Below are positions 27,001-39,699 of a stretch of 64,000 nt of DNA, one piece after another. The stretch is taken from contig OY728137.1 in NCBI GenBank assembly GCA_963277665.1, forward strand, positions 1,172,074,670 to 1,172,138,669, given 5' to 3'. Numbering within the stretch: position 1 is the first letter of the stretch; every line of letters begins with the position of its first letter. A program made the translations under genes and the position numbers. Below the pieces are notes generated by a model, which had not been told where the DNA came from, ran no database searches, and saw only the letters and a list, made by a program, of their open reading frames with translations. Source of the DNA: Viscum album. Its lineage: Eukaryota; Streptophyta; Magnoliopsida; Santalales; Viscaceae.

Positions 27001-28763
27001 ACTTATGTTTATTATTCAGGAAATTAAAGAACGAGCGAGTCAAGTAGGATATAAGGTAAGGCCTTTTCAACTCACTTTTATTCCTATAGGATTTATGCTA
27101 TATTTTCCACTATTTCCTATTGTGTGGTGTATATAATAAATATTATTTTTTTCTTTTTTTAATATTATTTTATTTTTTATTATTTAAATCTTCATTGTTT
27201 GATCCTTCTTTCATGGGGTGTATGTTTCGTATGTTTCCAAATCGGAAAGGGAATGATTCACCATCCTTTTTTAGTCAAAGACTTATTTTATGTTATGTTT
27301 ATAATTTCCATTTTATTATATTGGTATATGTTATTATTTATCCTTATTTATGTAAATTTTATGTCCATGTGATGAGGGACCCTTTTTTGTCTCATCAACT
27401 AATTTTTAGAATTTTTTGTGATACAGTTATGTTGCTGAAGTTTTGTAAGAAAACATCTTAAACCAATTTCAATTGTTTGGGTTAAAATTATACTTCTTGA
27501 TTATTTCATGCTATGAATATGTTCTGATGACCTCTAATTGTTTTACAATTAATATACACTTATATTAGGTGTATTTATATTTGTCACACAAAATTATTTC
27601 ATTGATTTATCCTAAATTAAATGGTTCAATCTTTATAAGGCACTATATCTCAATCTCCTTTCATTGAGGAATATATTGATATTGTGCACCTTTTTTATCC
27701 CGTAAGGTGTATATAAAACAATTTTTTCATTTTATATCGCGAATTTAAATATTATTATGATATTTATAGTTTTATTCTATGTTTTCATTTAATGGTTTTT
27801 ATTCAAGAGTTTCTCAAGTGGTAAATAATTATTTGACTAAAACATCATTTTAAATGTTTTAATGATTTAATCATCTAAATCATTCAATTACATGTCCATG
27901 TTTTAAAAATGATTTTAAGTATTTATTTATATGGACATTAGTGTTTTAAAGTATAAATTCATTTCAAATGTTTTAGAGTGGTATGAAAAACATTGATTCA
28001 AAACCCTTCTTTTTGAGTGTTATAAATGAATTGATTATGTAGATATCTTGAACTGATATCTTGTTAGTGCAGTGTGAAAATGTTTTCCTTCCTTTATTAT
28101 TCTTCATTTACTATGATTATGTTATGGTTTTTGGTAAGTGTTTCTTCATATGGGTGGTTTCATGATAAAATTGTGGTGGGTGAGCATGAGATAGCTCTCC
28201 AATGCATTGGGTAATCTGACATAGGTAAATGTTAATTTTTCTCCTAATAGATTTAGGGAATATACTATTATGGGTATTCCAAATGTAACTCTATACATAG
28301 CTATGAAAGAAATAAGGTAAGAATGTTATGGATTCCACAAGTTTCCTTCATGATTTATGATTTCTACATGTTATTCATATATCGTATGATTTTATGAGGT
28401 ATGTTAAAGCGCATATGTTTTGTTTTTATTGATGGACTAATATTTTATTTATTTAATTTATAACCCTTAATGAGCTTTTTATGATCATCCCATGATTTTT
28501 AATTTTTTTATAGGGTATAAGTAAGTGTAAGAGGAAGAAAGAATTAAAGAAGATTTATATCAGGAAAAGAATTATTGTTTTCTTTTAAGAGTTTTTATTT
28601 TATGAAAAAATGGATACTGAGTAGAAGTGTCTACATTATAATATTTGTATGTAATGTTATAGTTATGGCCTAATTCACTAAAACACTAAACACAAAAAGA
28701 TCCTTATTGTTAATTCTTGATTTAACACAATATTAAGTAATGTTTTAAGGTCGAGGCCTTGTA
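24094..28763 (+). repeat. E4 3' LTR
   Basis: Begins TGTAACATCCTAGG and ends GAGGCCTTGTA; collinear with 17167-21836 and of the same length within a base or so. It keeps better splice-like signals than its sister: donor GTAACA at 26120, acceptor ATTCAG at 27019 and donor AAG/GTAAGG at 27055/27056. The 113-codon frame at 27120-27461 is LTR sequence, not a gene. Confidence 0.88.
25942..25949 (+). promoter_or_regulatory. TATA box of E4 3' LTR
   Basis: TATAAAAT after AAGAGCCCTCCCCCC, collinear with the 5' LTR box at 19016. One base has changed at the end of the motif. Confidence 0.75.
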
Positions 28764-30700
28764 TACACTTATCAAAATAATTCCACAAAATAAATAGAAA
28801 ACCAATTCTTCATAGTGTGAAATAAAATGTATACAATCAAACAAATCATATCCCATTGGAGTTTGTTTACATGTATTTAGTCTTAGTCCCACTCATCTTG
28901 AATCTATGTGATGATCAAGTTTATGTCCACTGAATTCTTATTTGGGTAATTACGCCTATGAAAATTTGTGATAGAGGTGAATCCAATTTCTAATATATAT
29001 GTAGATTTATTTTTATAAAACAAATTACTCAATAAATTACTAATATTTTTTAATTTCTAAAAAATAGATAAATATATATGGTTTCTAAAAAGTTTTGGTA
29101 ACCATATCACAAAGGGTAACATTACTAATTGCCAAAAATATCTAAAATAATATTCCAAATAATTAAACCATTCTTTGATAATGACTGAAGAAACACACTC
29201 CATAAAACTCCAATATCATGATTTAAAGAATACATATCACAAAAGTCGCACAACATAATGACTCGAATTCTTAGTTTCATGGATATTTGATATATAAACT
29301 TATTAATTTAGTACTATTGTAAATATTTCTTCAAAATCATTATACTATTGAAACAATGAAATAGATGTCACATAATATAATAATTTTAAAACATGGTGAA
29401 TTAAAACATAATAAATTGGTGATATCATAATCTAAGTAATGGAAAAACAAATAATAATTTTTTAAATCATAAACATGAATTATTACATGAGAAATACTTA
29501 AATATGATAATAATTTGTCATAATACCATAGATGATAATGATAAAACTTTTAAAATAATTATAGGATCATAAATATAATATTAAGGATGTGAAAAAATAA
29601 TTATAATGTCCAAAATACATTTTAATAAATAAAAGTTATTCACATGACATAAAAGCATTAAAAATATTAAAAAAATTGCATAGTAAAGAATCCTTTGAAA
29701 AAATTCATAAAGAATAAATTTGAAAAATTCATAAACAAAATATTTATATTAATTATAAAGATCACTACCCTCCCACATAATTATTCCAAAATTTTTGTGT
29801 ATAGTTAAATTCCATAAAACTCATCCTTGGTGAACCTAGATACTTCCAACCCCATTCACATAATTTTTCAATCTGATGATATATAGCATTTATCCAATTA
29901 ATTGGATGGAGATATGGTTTCCAAACATACCATAATCCATAAAATTGTGTTTCAAATTAAAATAAAACCATAATTATTTAATAATGAAACCATGGAATAA
30001 ATTAATTCATTAAACCATTAAAACCATACATATCTTCATTTTAAGAAATCATATGATATAAAAAATTTAATTTTTCTAATTTATTTATATCTTATCTACA
30101 TAAATAGTATTACCAAAACATATATTCATGAAATATAAACAGTGGAGGAAAAACATATGTCAAATAAATATACATTCACAAAACAATTCAAAACATTTAA
30201 GTGATAATTAGATTAAAAACAATTAAAGGGAAATGAAAGTCTTTTGAAAACATTAATATAATTACATACCAAATAAAACATCCCTGGAATGATATAATGG
30301 TTAAAAAAATGAGAATTGAAAATATTTTCAAGAAATAAACTTCAAAAATAATCATTAAAAATGAAACATAATGTTTACAAAAAACAATAATGATAGAGAA
30401 GTGAAAAAATCATGAAATATTTTAAATTTGTAAAAAATATTTCTTAAATAAAACTTAAAATTTCTATAAATGATATTACAATAAAAATTTTATTTGATGA
30501 TAATGATTTTTATTCTGAAATCATGGAAAACAATTTTGAACAACTGGAAATAAACTTATTTAGAAACCACATACTTTAAAATTATAATGAAACCATTTCT
30601 TCAATATGAAATTGGGAGAGTAAATAAATTGTTTTAGATAATAGTTATTTCACTTCCCACCAGGTTGGATTACATTATAAAATAATTATTTTCTATAATA
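28764..30700. other. Right flank of E4; probable rest of E3 and E2 interior
   Basis: Very A+T-rich with no ORF and no recognised motif. If E4 sits in the E3 3' LTR, this should begin with the missing end of that LTR and continue into the 5' interior of E2. I could not confirm either by eye alignment. Confidence 0.3.
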
Positions 30701-33700
30701 GTTCAATCTTGAAATAAATTGAGGGACAATACAAATTATTAAACTAAGATATTTTTCGAGTTAGAAAAAATGCATTAGTGCCTTTGTCAAAATTGAATCA
30801 AACACACATGACAGGTATAACATTTGAATAAAAAAATTGAATATGATTTACTATAGGAGGATTAGGATACAATATGTGTATAAGGGAATATTTACACTAT
30901 CAATATAAAATATAGTGTGCAATATAAACATGTCTTAAGGGAGTCATATTTTAGATAACAAAACTCCATTAGATTTCATATATTTTTAATAAAATTTCCC
31001 CGGATGTTTAAAAATAAAATTCTTATTTGAATAAAATTTATTTAATCATGTTTTATTTAAAAATAAATTCCAATATAGTTTATACTATGCATAAACATAA
31101 ATATTTACTAAAAACATTGCAATAGGTCTCGATTAAGATTAGTTGAGACAAAAACCCTTACGACAGGATAAGTGAAGATATCGAAATTATTAAAGGATAG
31201 AATACGAAATAAACAATTATAAAACAACAAAAAGGGTGACTTACTGTGAAATAATTAATTTCTCTAGTATCCATACCACTTAAAGTACAAATTGGTGAAA
31301 AACATGTAATGATAACTCCATTATGGTGAACTTGAGACCAAAAAGCACATAGCTTGTTTCCATGCGTAGCTTATGGCGCTCCATCATCCTATAAAAAAAT
31401 TGTAACAAACATAATATCATAATTCATAAATAGTATCTTAAATGATACCCTTCTTTAATACTTATTATAATAATTTAACTTGTATATATTAATTATTTAT
31501 AGAAATTTATGATTAGTGTGTGTTAATAACTTTAACTATTGTTTACATATTTAAAAATTTTATATAATTACCCATCATTTGATATGAATATCAATATTTT
31601 CTAAATCATTTAATAATCTATAATATATAACTAATATTTTATTCTAATGAAATTTTTTCATTCTATTTTTGTTTTGTTTACGACATGTGGAACAAGAAAT
31701 GACAATTGTTTATTTCAGTAATTTTAGAAAACTAAATTACAAGATTGATAATAAGATAACTATATAATATAATATTTCAAGAACCATATATTGATTATGA
31801 TTTCAATACTATATTTAAAAAATATTGTTTTTTTATTCTCCCATATTCTTCCATAATTGGATTTCAAATCATTATTCATGTAGGTAGATAAACTGACCAC
31901 AACCTAAACACGCTTTAACTCATTCAATGAGTATTTTTAAGGAAGAGTTTAAATAGAAATATTATAATCCTAACATAGAATTAATGATATTATTCATATT
32001 TTATATGATTTAGAACCGTTTTTGTTTCATTTTTTTGTCAATTATTAAAAATAAAAGATGAAAAATGAAAAACTTGTTGTCGTGGAATCATTAATTTTCA
32101 CGTATTCACAATTAGATTTATTGTTTATCAATGCATGGTAGGGGTAATGGTGGATATTAAATTGAAAATTTTGATCATAATTATATTTGATATATCATAT
32201 ACATTCATCATTAAAACTATTAATACAATACATGAAGAGTGGTAATGAAAAAATGATGTCATTTTATAAAGGCAGGAGTTCATGCAATTCACTAACGATG
32301 TTGATTTGTTTTTCTTAGTTTATGGAAAAGAATAAATAAGGGATATATCCTTAATATAAACACATATTATTATACTAATGATAAATATCTTATCATTTTA
32401 CTATAGTGATTAGTTATTTCAAAGATTAATGCTATGAATAATAAAATTTTAATGTGGCTTTCCCTTTTGGGCAAGTTCTCATCTTAAAATGAAAAATAAT
32501 AAAATATGAAAGATAAGATACTTATGATAGAGAAATGATTCTTATATTGGAATATACCTTAAAATTAAATGGAGTAGGAAAACATTGAGTTAAAATTGGA
32601 TAATTCATAATGTATAGTATTAAATGGAGTTTATAATTTCTGATTTATAGTGATTGAATCAATTGATATGTGTATATTAGAAGAGTGGTAGGTGTATCTT
32701 TCCATTCAGTGAGAAAAGAGGATATTTTTGGAAGAGTTTTCATTTTTCAATAATTTCAAGCCAATATTAAAATATAAATGGCTCTAAATATACAAAAGTA
32801 TTTCATTTCTGGTGGATTTTAACTGATTAAACTTTGATTATTTTTTTACAAACATTTTTTAGACATGTTATCAGGTTTTTAATATTATTTCATTATATTA
32901 TTCGGTTCACTTTTGAATTTGGTAACTTGTTTTTTTGTTATGACACTTTTTGGTTTATTAAACATATAACATAACCCATATGAAAAAATTTGCTAGTAAT
33001 GGAACTCAATTTAACATCTATTTAATCTAATTCAATTATTAAATATTATAAAACTAACCTTTCAAATGAAAAGTTATAATGTTTAGGGAAACTATTTTTT
33101 TATAAAAATGACAGTTTGGCCATTGTGTATATAATTTTGTATTGACATACAATTAAATAAATGTTGTTGTATTTAATTATGTTTTTATAAAAAATATTAT
33201 ATTTATTTGTTATTTTATTTCCATAAAACTAATATTATCAAAATTCCACGACAGTAATAAAATAATATTAAAATAATTTTTCACCATTATTGAGGTAATT
33301 ATAATTAATCCTAATAAATTAAATTAAATTTCCGAAAAAATAAATTTTATACATTTAATAGCATGGAAATAACAATCTAAAATCTATTAGGATAGTTTCT
33401 TAAATTAACATTCTATTTAGAGTCAACTAAATCTTAATGTTAACGCAAGTAATGCTTAAAACCCCTTTCTTTTAGAATGGGTTTTTAAGAAAAATTATTT
33501 CGAATCCGGATAAAATTAGAAATAGAATTTATAAAAATATTATTAAATTAATAAAAATTATTAAAAAGTTATTAACCAATAAAATGATTCAGAAATGTCA
33601 TTTCAATATCTTGTAACCAATTAATGAAATCATTAAAAAAATATTTTTCATTATATTTATAAATAAATTTTGAAAATGATGAGGAAATATTTATAAATTT

Positions 33701-34206
33701 AATAAATTACATTATAAGAATTATCATAATAAATAATAGGTAACAATATTTTAATGTTTCTCAAGATATTACTTTGTCATCATATAATGATGAAAATATC
33801 ATAGTAGTTCTGACAATAATAAAATCAAAATATTCAATATTTATTTTAAATGAAATAATTATAGAAATATCAATGAAAATCATCATAGGAAAATTCTACT
33901 GTTTGAAATAAAAGAATTAATTTCAATTTATCAATTATAAATTCTAAATTTTTTAATTATATATATTTAAAATAAATTATATATTATAAAGGAAATTATT
34001 TTAAAAAATATATATTGTCAATATAAGCTCATACTGATTGTTTAACATATAAATAAAAAAAGATTAATACTTTACCACATAATTTTTTATTATAGATTAA
34101 TTAATTATTTCATATTAAAAAAATTATTTCAGTAGCGTGTAGCATGTAGAATATGTTACCAAACATGGTATGTATTTTAAAGGATATGAAATCATGGGTC
34201 ATCACA
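30700..34206 (-). mobile_element. E2: decayed LTR copy 2, probable 5' LTR (left end approximate)
   Basis: Aligns with E2 copy 1 (about 3660-5930) in the same orientation. Two landmarks fix the minus orientation: a promoter-like CTCCTGCCTTTATAAAATGACATC read on the minus strand, and near 31330-31390 a decayed version of the GGTGGAGCCC..TAAGCT..GCAT block of E1 and E9. It ends TCACA at 34206 with no polypurine tract beyond, as expected for a 5' LTR. The left end is placed only by analogy with E1. Confidence 0.5.
32261..32270 (-). promoter_or_regulatory. TATA-like box in E2 5' LTR
   Basis: Read on the minus strand, TTTATAAAAT follows AACTCCTGCC, like CTCTCCCTTATAAAAGG of E4 and E9. It lies about 1.9 kb from the LTR start at 34206, close to the 1.85 kb in E4. 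Confidence 0.5.
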
Positions 34207-36213
34207 GATGTGTATATAGAAACGGGTAACCCCATAATCATAATGACATCCGAGTAAGCTAATTATACATTTGTAATTAGATAATTATTGTAAAAAATAT
34301 ATTTAGATGAGTTTAAGAAGAAATATCCATTAAAAATTCAGTTATGATGATTACCTCTTCTTTGGGGAACATGTTTTAGATCATAACTTATGGACCTTAG
34401 TGATGGTATTAGTTGAAAAAACACACCTATAGACCATTAATAAGGATTATTGTCAGTTTTTTTTGTTTTTATAATGATATATGATTCTAAATTTGGCATG
34501 AAGAATATTTTATAGGTGGTGTCATTTTATAGTGATGGAAAGGGAATAATTGGAATTATATAAAATACTTAACTACAATAAATAATTTTTCATGAAAAAA
34601 ATGAACTAATTGGAAAAAATTTGGAATCAAAGATTGGCTAACTATGATATGCCTTCAACCAATAAAATTTTGATAGATTTAGGGGGTGGTATAAATTTTT
34701 CATTTGGTTTACTCCTTCCATTAAAAAATTTTAACCCTAATAATATTGATAGATTTTTATTCATAAATAATAATAAATTTTCATCAAATGTAAAAAATTT
34801 CTCAAAAATGGTCAATGGATAATATTTATAGGTATATCCCATCACTTTTCTACTATTTAAAGAATTATAGGATTTTTAAATCACTAAATAGAATATTATT
34901 TAAAATAAGAACCATTAAATCCATTTTAAGTAAAAATCACATATTTTGACATTCACGAAACCAAGATAGTAGTGGAATTCAAATATAAACATCACAACCA
35001 TAAATTATTAATTATTTTTAAACATAAAATTCGTGTGGAACCATAATTCATATATATTTTTTAATTTTTAATGTTTTTAGAATCATTTCCTCTTATTTTT
35101 CTACTACTATAATATGCAATTTTTCCGCCTTATGTATGTATTTATGTTAAATATAACATCATTAAAATTTAAAAATAAATTATTTCCATCAAAATAATTT
35201 AATAATGTTCATTATAAACATTTATATTTGTCTATAATATCCGATTATAACTATGTAAATATATAAGAGATATTAACTGTATAATAACAATATTTTGATA
35301 TCACCCTTTATGTAAAATAATAAAAAGTTCACTATCAAGGTAATATAGTACAAAAAAGAAAAAAAATTATGAAGATGGTTGTCAAATAATTCCCATAAAA
35401 TGGAATATATAAAAGTGTATTGATGATATTGAAGCCTTATTCTATAGTTATGACCTTGTTTATCAAATTTAAACCATTAATAGTAATAAAGTTTTACCAT
35501 AGTTACTATTAATAATGAAAAAATGGACAAATTTTCAAAATATCATCCTCCTAATTAAAATTATGAAAACAAATTTATAAAATTAAATTTCTATCATTTT
35601 ATGAAATTAATTTAAATATAATCCCAAGACAAGATTGAAACATGTTCGAAGGAAAATAATTTTATTATGAATAAGATGATCTAAAATCATCTCTCTGACT
35701 AAAAAAATCATTATATGAATTTAATTCAAAAAAATTAATATATAATCTATATATTTAATATAAATATTTCATCATTATTTGGTATTATAATATGTTAATA
35801 TGGAATAAAATTATGTACTTATTGTGAATTTTCAAAATAAAATATCTTCTTACATCCAAAATGATCTTGTGTTTATTTATATCAATTTGAATATCAATAT
35901 ATGAATAATTATAATTATGAAACAATATTATACTTAAATGTATTATTATCTAAATATTTCATTTTCAATTATTCATAAACTTATGTTGCAGAGGAAAAAT
36001 GTCAATAATTCATTCCAGGATTGTTTTTACATCGTAATATCAATGCAAAAAATAATCTATTCTAATTATAATTCATTTTCAATGAATTATTACAATTTTT
36101 ATTGTGTTATATTTTCAATATGATAAATATATCAATTTCCATAAGTGAAGCTTGGGAGTTAAATTCTTATGTCCTTAAAAATATTCATCCATGAAATCAT
36201 TAGGGATATTACA
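34207..36213 (-). mobile_element. E5: start of 3' LTR, cut by E2
   Basis: The LTR start TGTAATATCCC (minus strand, 36213 downward) lies directly behind the E5 chromodomain at the distance seen in E7. A TATA-like CTATAAAAT stands 1.69 kb inside; the 5' LTR has a similar box 1.74 kb from its start. The LTR appears broken at 34206 by E2. The overlapping open frames of 70 and 67 codons near 34610-34845 are chance. Confidence 0.5.
34524..34532 (-). promoter_or_regulatory. TATA-like box in E5 3' LTR
   Basis: On the minus strand CACTATAAAATGACACC resembles the promoter block of E2 (TTTATAAAATGACATC). Its position in the LTR fits the family. Old and possibly inactive. Confidence 0.4.
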
Positions 36214-36239
36214 TTCTAAAAAACTTGATTTTTATTCTT

Positions 36240-37600
36240 TATAACATAAATAGGTTACCACATTGATTCCACAATTTTATGATTTTAACAAGATACCTTT
36301 AACATTAAAGTCATATTATTTCAGTACACATGTTATATTGTGTCATGCATATTGATAGGCTCTTCACAAAAATATTGTCCAAGTTAGAATTTCATTTCAT
36401 CACATGTGATAACATGCATTGGGTATAACATATAAATCCCTAATAATGAGATATGAAACATGTAAAATACTTTATATAGGTTTAATGTAATTTATATATT
36501 ATAATGTATCTCTAATTGTATTTTAATTTATAAAAATTATTTACTCAAGGATCAATTTACTTTTCTTGTTGAACCTTACAACACACTTCCAAGGATATAG
36601 ATTCCTAAAAAATGATCTCCCGTATAAAATTCTAAGTCATTCCTTTACATAAGTTTATAGGTATTTGTCCTACTTTGAGTTACTTTAATTTGGGTCATAA
36701 TAGTCTTCTCCTTTATTATTTTCTCCTGGTCAGGTTAGGTACCTAGGAGATTCTATTCACTTACTTCATCCAAACATGTTGGAGTTCAACTTCTCTTTAT
36801 ATATAATACTTTATATGGTTCCATTGGAATACTTTATTGTAATATATTAATATTTGAATACTCCGCCAATGATAAATAATAATTCCACATACATTTAATG
36901 TCACGTGAATGTTCACTTAACTTGTATCCTATTATTTTAATAGTACATTTATATAATCCCTTAGTTTTAGGATGATAAAAGGTTGTTAAATGAATCTATG
37001 TATCAAGATATTTTTAATTAATTTTATATTATTTTTATGTCCATCATGGATCAAAATAAATTGAAATAAAAAGTAGTGAACCATGATTTCTTGAAAATTC
37101 ATAAATATAGTTTCCTTCTAGATTATCAGGAGGTAAACCATCTATTATGTTGATGAAATGTGTGGATATTGTAAGGTAGTAAATAATTACCCAAATGTAA
37201 TCATTTACTCTATGATTCATTTCCAATGTAGTGATACTGTCTATAGTGATATCATACAATCTCTAAATTAGAATAGATATATGTTTATTGAATCACTTTA
37301 GAGGTGGTTATTCATCCTTTATATGTTTACAGACTTTTAATTATGATACATATTCAAAAATTTATTGATTTACATTATACCTCCAAAAAATTCCCATCGA
37401 ATCCCAATACATCTTTGAACTATCATATTGTATATATAAATAAATCAATAAGAATACTAAAATCAATCACTTTTAAGACTATGTATATATGGGACACATA
37501 TCTTCAATCCAAATTTTTTAATACTATCCTCATTAATGTCATTTTATAATTTTAGATCAGTCATTTTATAATTTATATTTTAAAATTATTATTATCTAGC
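36240..37600 (-). pseudogene. E5 pol fossil: integrase and chromodomain
   Basis: Broken by many stops and shifts but readable on the minus strand. Near 37191 stands WVIIYYLTISTHF, the decayed form of the integrase WVVVDRLTKSAHF block, followed by RNHGSLL and FDP. Then come WDEVSE with NLLGT near 36740-36790, DLEFYTGDHF, and VVRFNKKSKL near 36545-36580. The chromodomain follows as CEEPI and NHKIVESMW near 36258-36350, the EEATWE region of Tekay elements. Integrase inserts the cDNA and the chromodomain is thought to guide it to marked chromatin. No function can remain. The order and spacing match E7. Assignment to the Tekay/Del lineage rests on these motifs from memory of the family. Confidence 0.88.
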
Positions 37601-37665
37601 TATAAATATTTTTCCATTTCCATCAAATAGGGTTTGTTAATCATTTGGAGAAGGAAATATGTTTC

Positions 37666-38281
37666 TCAAGACATAATAATTCCAATATCCATTGTTAATA
37701 AATACTTCATTATAGGATCCTTATTAATCCACATTTTAGAAAAGACTAAGGGATCATTCCAATTTAATGAATCAACAACATTATTTTTCCTCCTATGGTG
37801 ATATTTCTTTGATAAATCACAATCCTTGAGTATCATAATCCATCTCATTTAACTGATTTTGTGGACATTATGTGGAAAATATATATTCTTGAAACTTATG
37901 ATCTATCTATATCTCATATATATTCATAGAGATAACACCTCCATAACATCAATGTAATGATCAATTTTCAAATCATGACCATGTTCTTGATTGTTCTATT
38001 AATTATTCTTAAAATACCCTGATTAAATGGAAATTAATATTAATATTTATTGTTTTTGTACACATGATTCAATTAATTGATGAATCACAATATGAAAAAA
38101 ATCCATCCCATACTGATTTGAGATTCAATTTCAAAGCATTGCTGAATCTCCTCTTTAATTGTTTAAAAAATTCTTCGTACTGATTTTTAAATATGCACTT
38201 TAATAATTTACCTGATACTGGTCTATCCATTAAAGAAAAAAATTTGAAAAAAACATTGGTATTAACCCTCCAGTCCATCAA
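37666..38281 (-). pseudogene. E5 pol fossil: RNase H
   Basis: A 70-codon open frame (38281-38069) carries KQLKRRFSNALKLNL and FFSYCDSSIN. These correspond to the ELKRRL..APVLTLP and FVVYCDAS motifs at the RT-RNase H junction of Ty3/gypsy. A second open frame (37848-37666) carries RWIMILKDCDLSKKYH and NNVVDSLN, the RRWLELLKDYD..YHPGKANVVADALSR end of RNase H. RNase H degrades the RNA strand during reverse transcription. The two pieces lie in the correct order and distance but are joined by decayed sequence. Confidence 0.9.
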
Positions 38282-38289
38282 TACTACCT

Positions 38290-39010
38290 AAATCAATTAT
38301 GATCACTAGTATAGGCTATTTTTGGATTATTTTTCTTCACATGACAAATTTATCTTCATACATGGAGATAATATTGATATTAAAACAAAAATTAGGACAA
38401 CAAAATTCAAACATGATATATATCATATATATATATCCTTTTCTACAAGAGTATAGAGAATAAATTTCATGTTAACATCATGGTCCTGAAAGATTTTATT
38501 GTATATTATGATGTCCTAATTAAATACCAAAAAAAATTATCAATAAATTACATGATTTATCCATTCATCGTATCAATAAAAGTAAAGGATGCATTATTAA
38601 ATCCATGTGAATTTATGAAAATTATTAATTTCCATACCACATAAGAAATTTTTTATTTTTAATATCTCCATACATTACAATAAATAGATGATACTAAAAA
38701 TAATGTTCAATATTTTGAAAATATTGAGCTCCAGTATGTTGATAAAATGAATTATCATTTGAAGGGAGAGGATAAATGTTCTTGATAGTAATTGTATTGA
38801 TTTACCTACATCACTGAAAAGCCCCATAGATCCATCTTTCTTGATAAATAAAATAATAGCAGAAATTAATGGTTAAACAATATTCCATATAAATTTCATA
38901 TCAATAAACTACTATATTTTATTCTTCAATTTTACTAATTACATTATGTACATTTTTAGGGAGTCTTTGATATAGTTTTTTTATCATGTGTTTATTCAAC
39001 TAAAAATGTA
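38290..39010 (-). pseudogene. E5 pol fossil: reverse transcriptase
   Basis: Lies between the protease and RNase H fossils and has the right length for RT. The only segment I can read well is FIDTMNG and the following FIDNFF..IKSF at about 38470-38580. It corresponds to FMDLMNR and the FIDDILVYSK catalytic block; the aspartate pair is no longer intact. Frameshifts are frequent. RT copies the element RNA into DNA. Confidence 0.65.
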
Positions 39011-39062
39011 TCATCACACTCTGGTGAATGTATATTTAATTAATTAGGAATAACATCATGTA

Positions 39063-39677
39063 TTAATACACAATAGGTATATCACAAATTTTAAGACTAA
39101 ATTTCACACCTTTATATTTCACATTCACTTCTTCCACTAGAATCTCATTCCAAATAGCTTCTAGAGTATGTTCTATACATGACCTATATAATGATTTATC
39201 CCCTCTAAAGAAAAGGTATTCCACATGTTTATAATGAATCATGATCTCTTTATCATGTAAATAAATTATTGCATTAAAATTTGTAATCCAATCTATATAA
39301 GGTATTATATGAATTTCAACCATTGGTTTAATAATAATGTGTATTAATAGGGTAATTCTATGTGTCATAATGTTAACTAACTAACAAATTATTTGTGTTA
39401 ATATTTCCACTAGGATTATTCACTAAAAACATTTATCTTAATGTTATGTGGAAATGTCTATATTTCTGGAAATAATGGATGATATAGATGAATTTGAATA
39501 TCTAGAATCAAATAATGCATTATTTAAATTTAAATTTGTGATTAAAGTACAAAACACAATGTCATTAGGCCTATAATCCTCATTTTTAGTGATTATATAT
39601 TCGTGAACATCTTCCCTTTTACACTTTAGAGGTGTGTCCCCTTGAATTATTTGAAATATGTTTAAATAATTCCCCAT
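39063..39677 (-). pseudogene. E5 pol fossil: aspartic protease
   Basis: The open frame 39677-39444 reads NNALFDSRYSNSSISS. This is the ALFDSGATHSFIS active site of Ty3/gypsy proteases with the catalytic DSG changed to DSR. The following frame (39368-39063) reads PYIDWITNFNAIIYLHDKE, the decayed LGMDWL..AVIDC block, and then FFRGDK. The enzyme would have cut Gag-Pol into its parts. The changed glycine alone would abolish activity. Confidence 0.88.
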
Positions 39678-39699
39678 TTCTCAATAGCTAATGAATTGG

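Larger units (their letters stand above)
17167..28763 (+). mobile_element. E4: complete LARD-like non-autonomous LTR retrotransposon
   Basis: Two LTRs of 4670 bp enclose a 2257-bp internal region, 11.6 kb in all. The element has LTR starts TGTAACATC, a tRNA-Met-type primer site at once after the first LTR, and a polypurine tract immediately before the second. It has no gag, protease, RT or integrase reading frame. Long LTRs with a non-coding interior define LARD-type elements, which depend on proteins from an autonomous partner. Its LTRs share promoter and leader landmarks with the autonomous element E9. The two LTRs are roughly 80% identical by eye, so the insertion is old. TTACA precedes the element and TACAC follows it: the 4 bases TACA lie directly at both ends but a clean 5-bp duplication is lost. 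Confidence 0.88.

Noticed and set aside
34610..34845. Overlapping frames of 70 (+) and 67 (-) codons
   Set aside because: They overlap antisense in A+T-rich LTR sequence with no recognisable motif.
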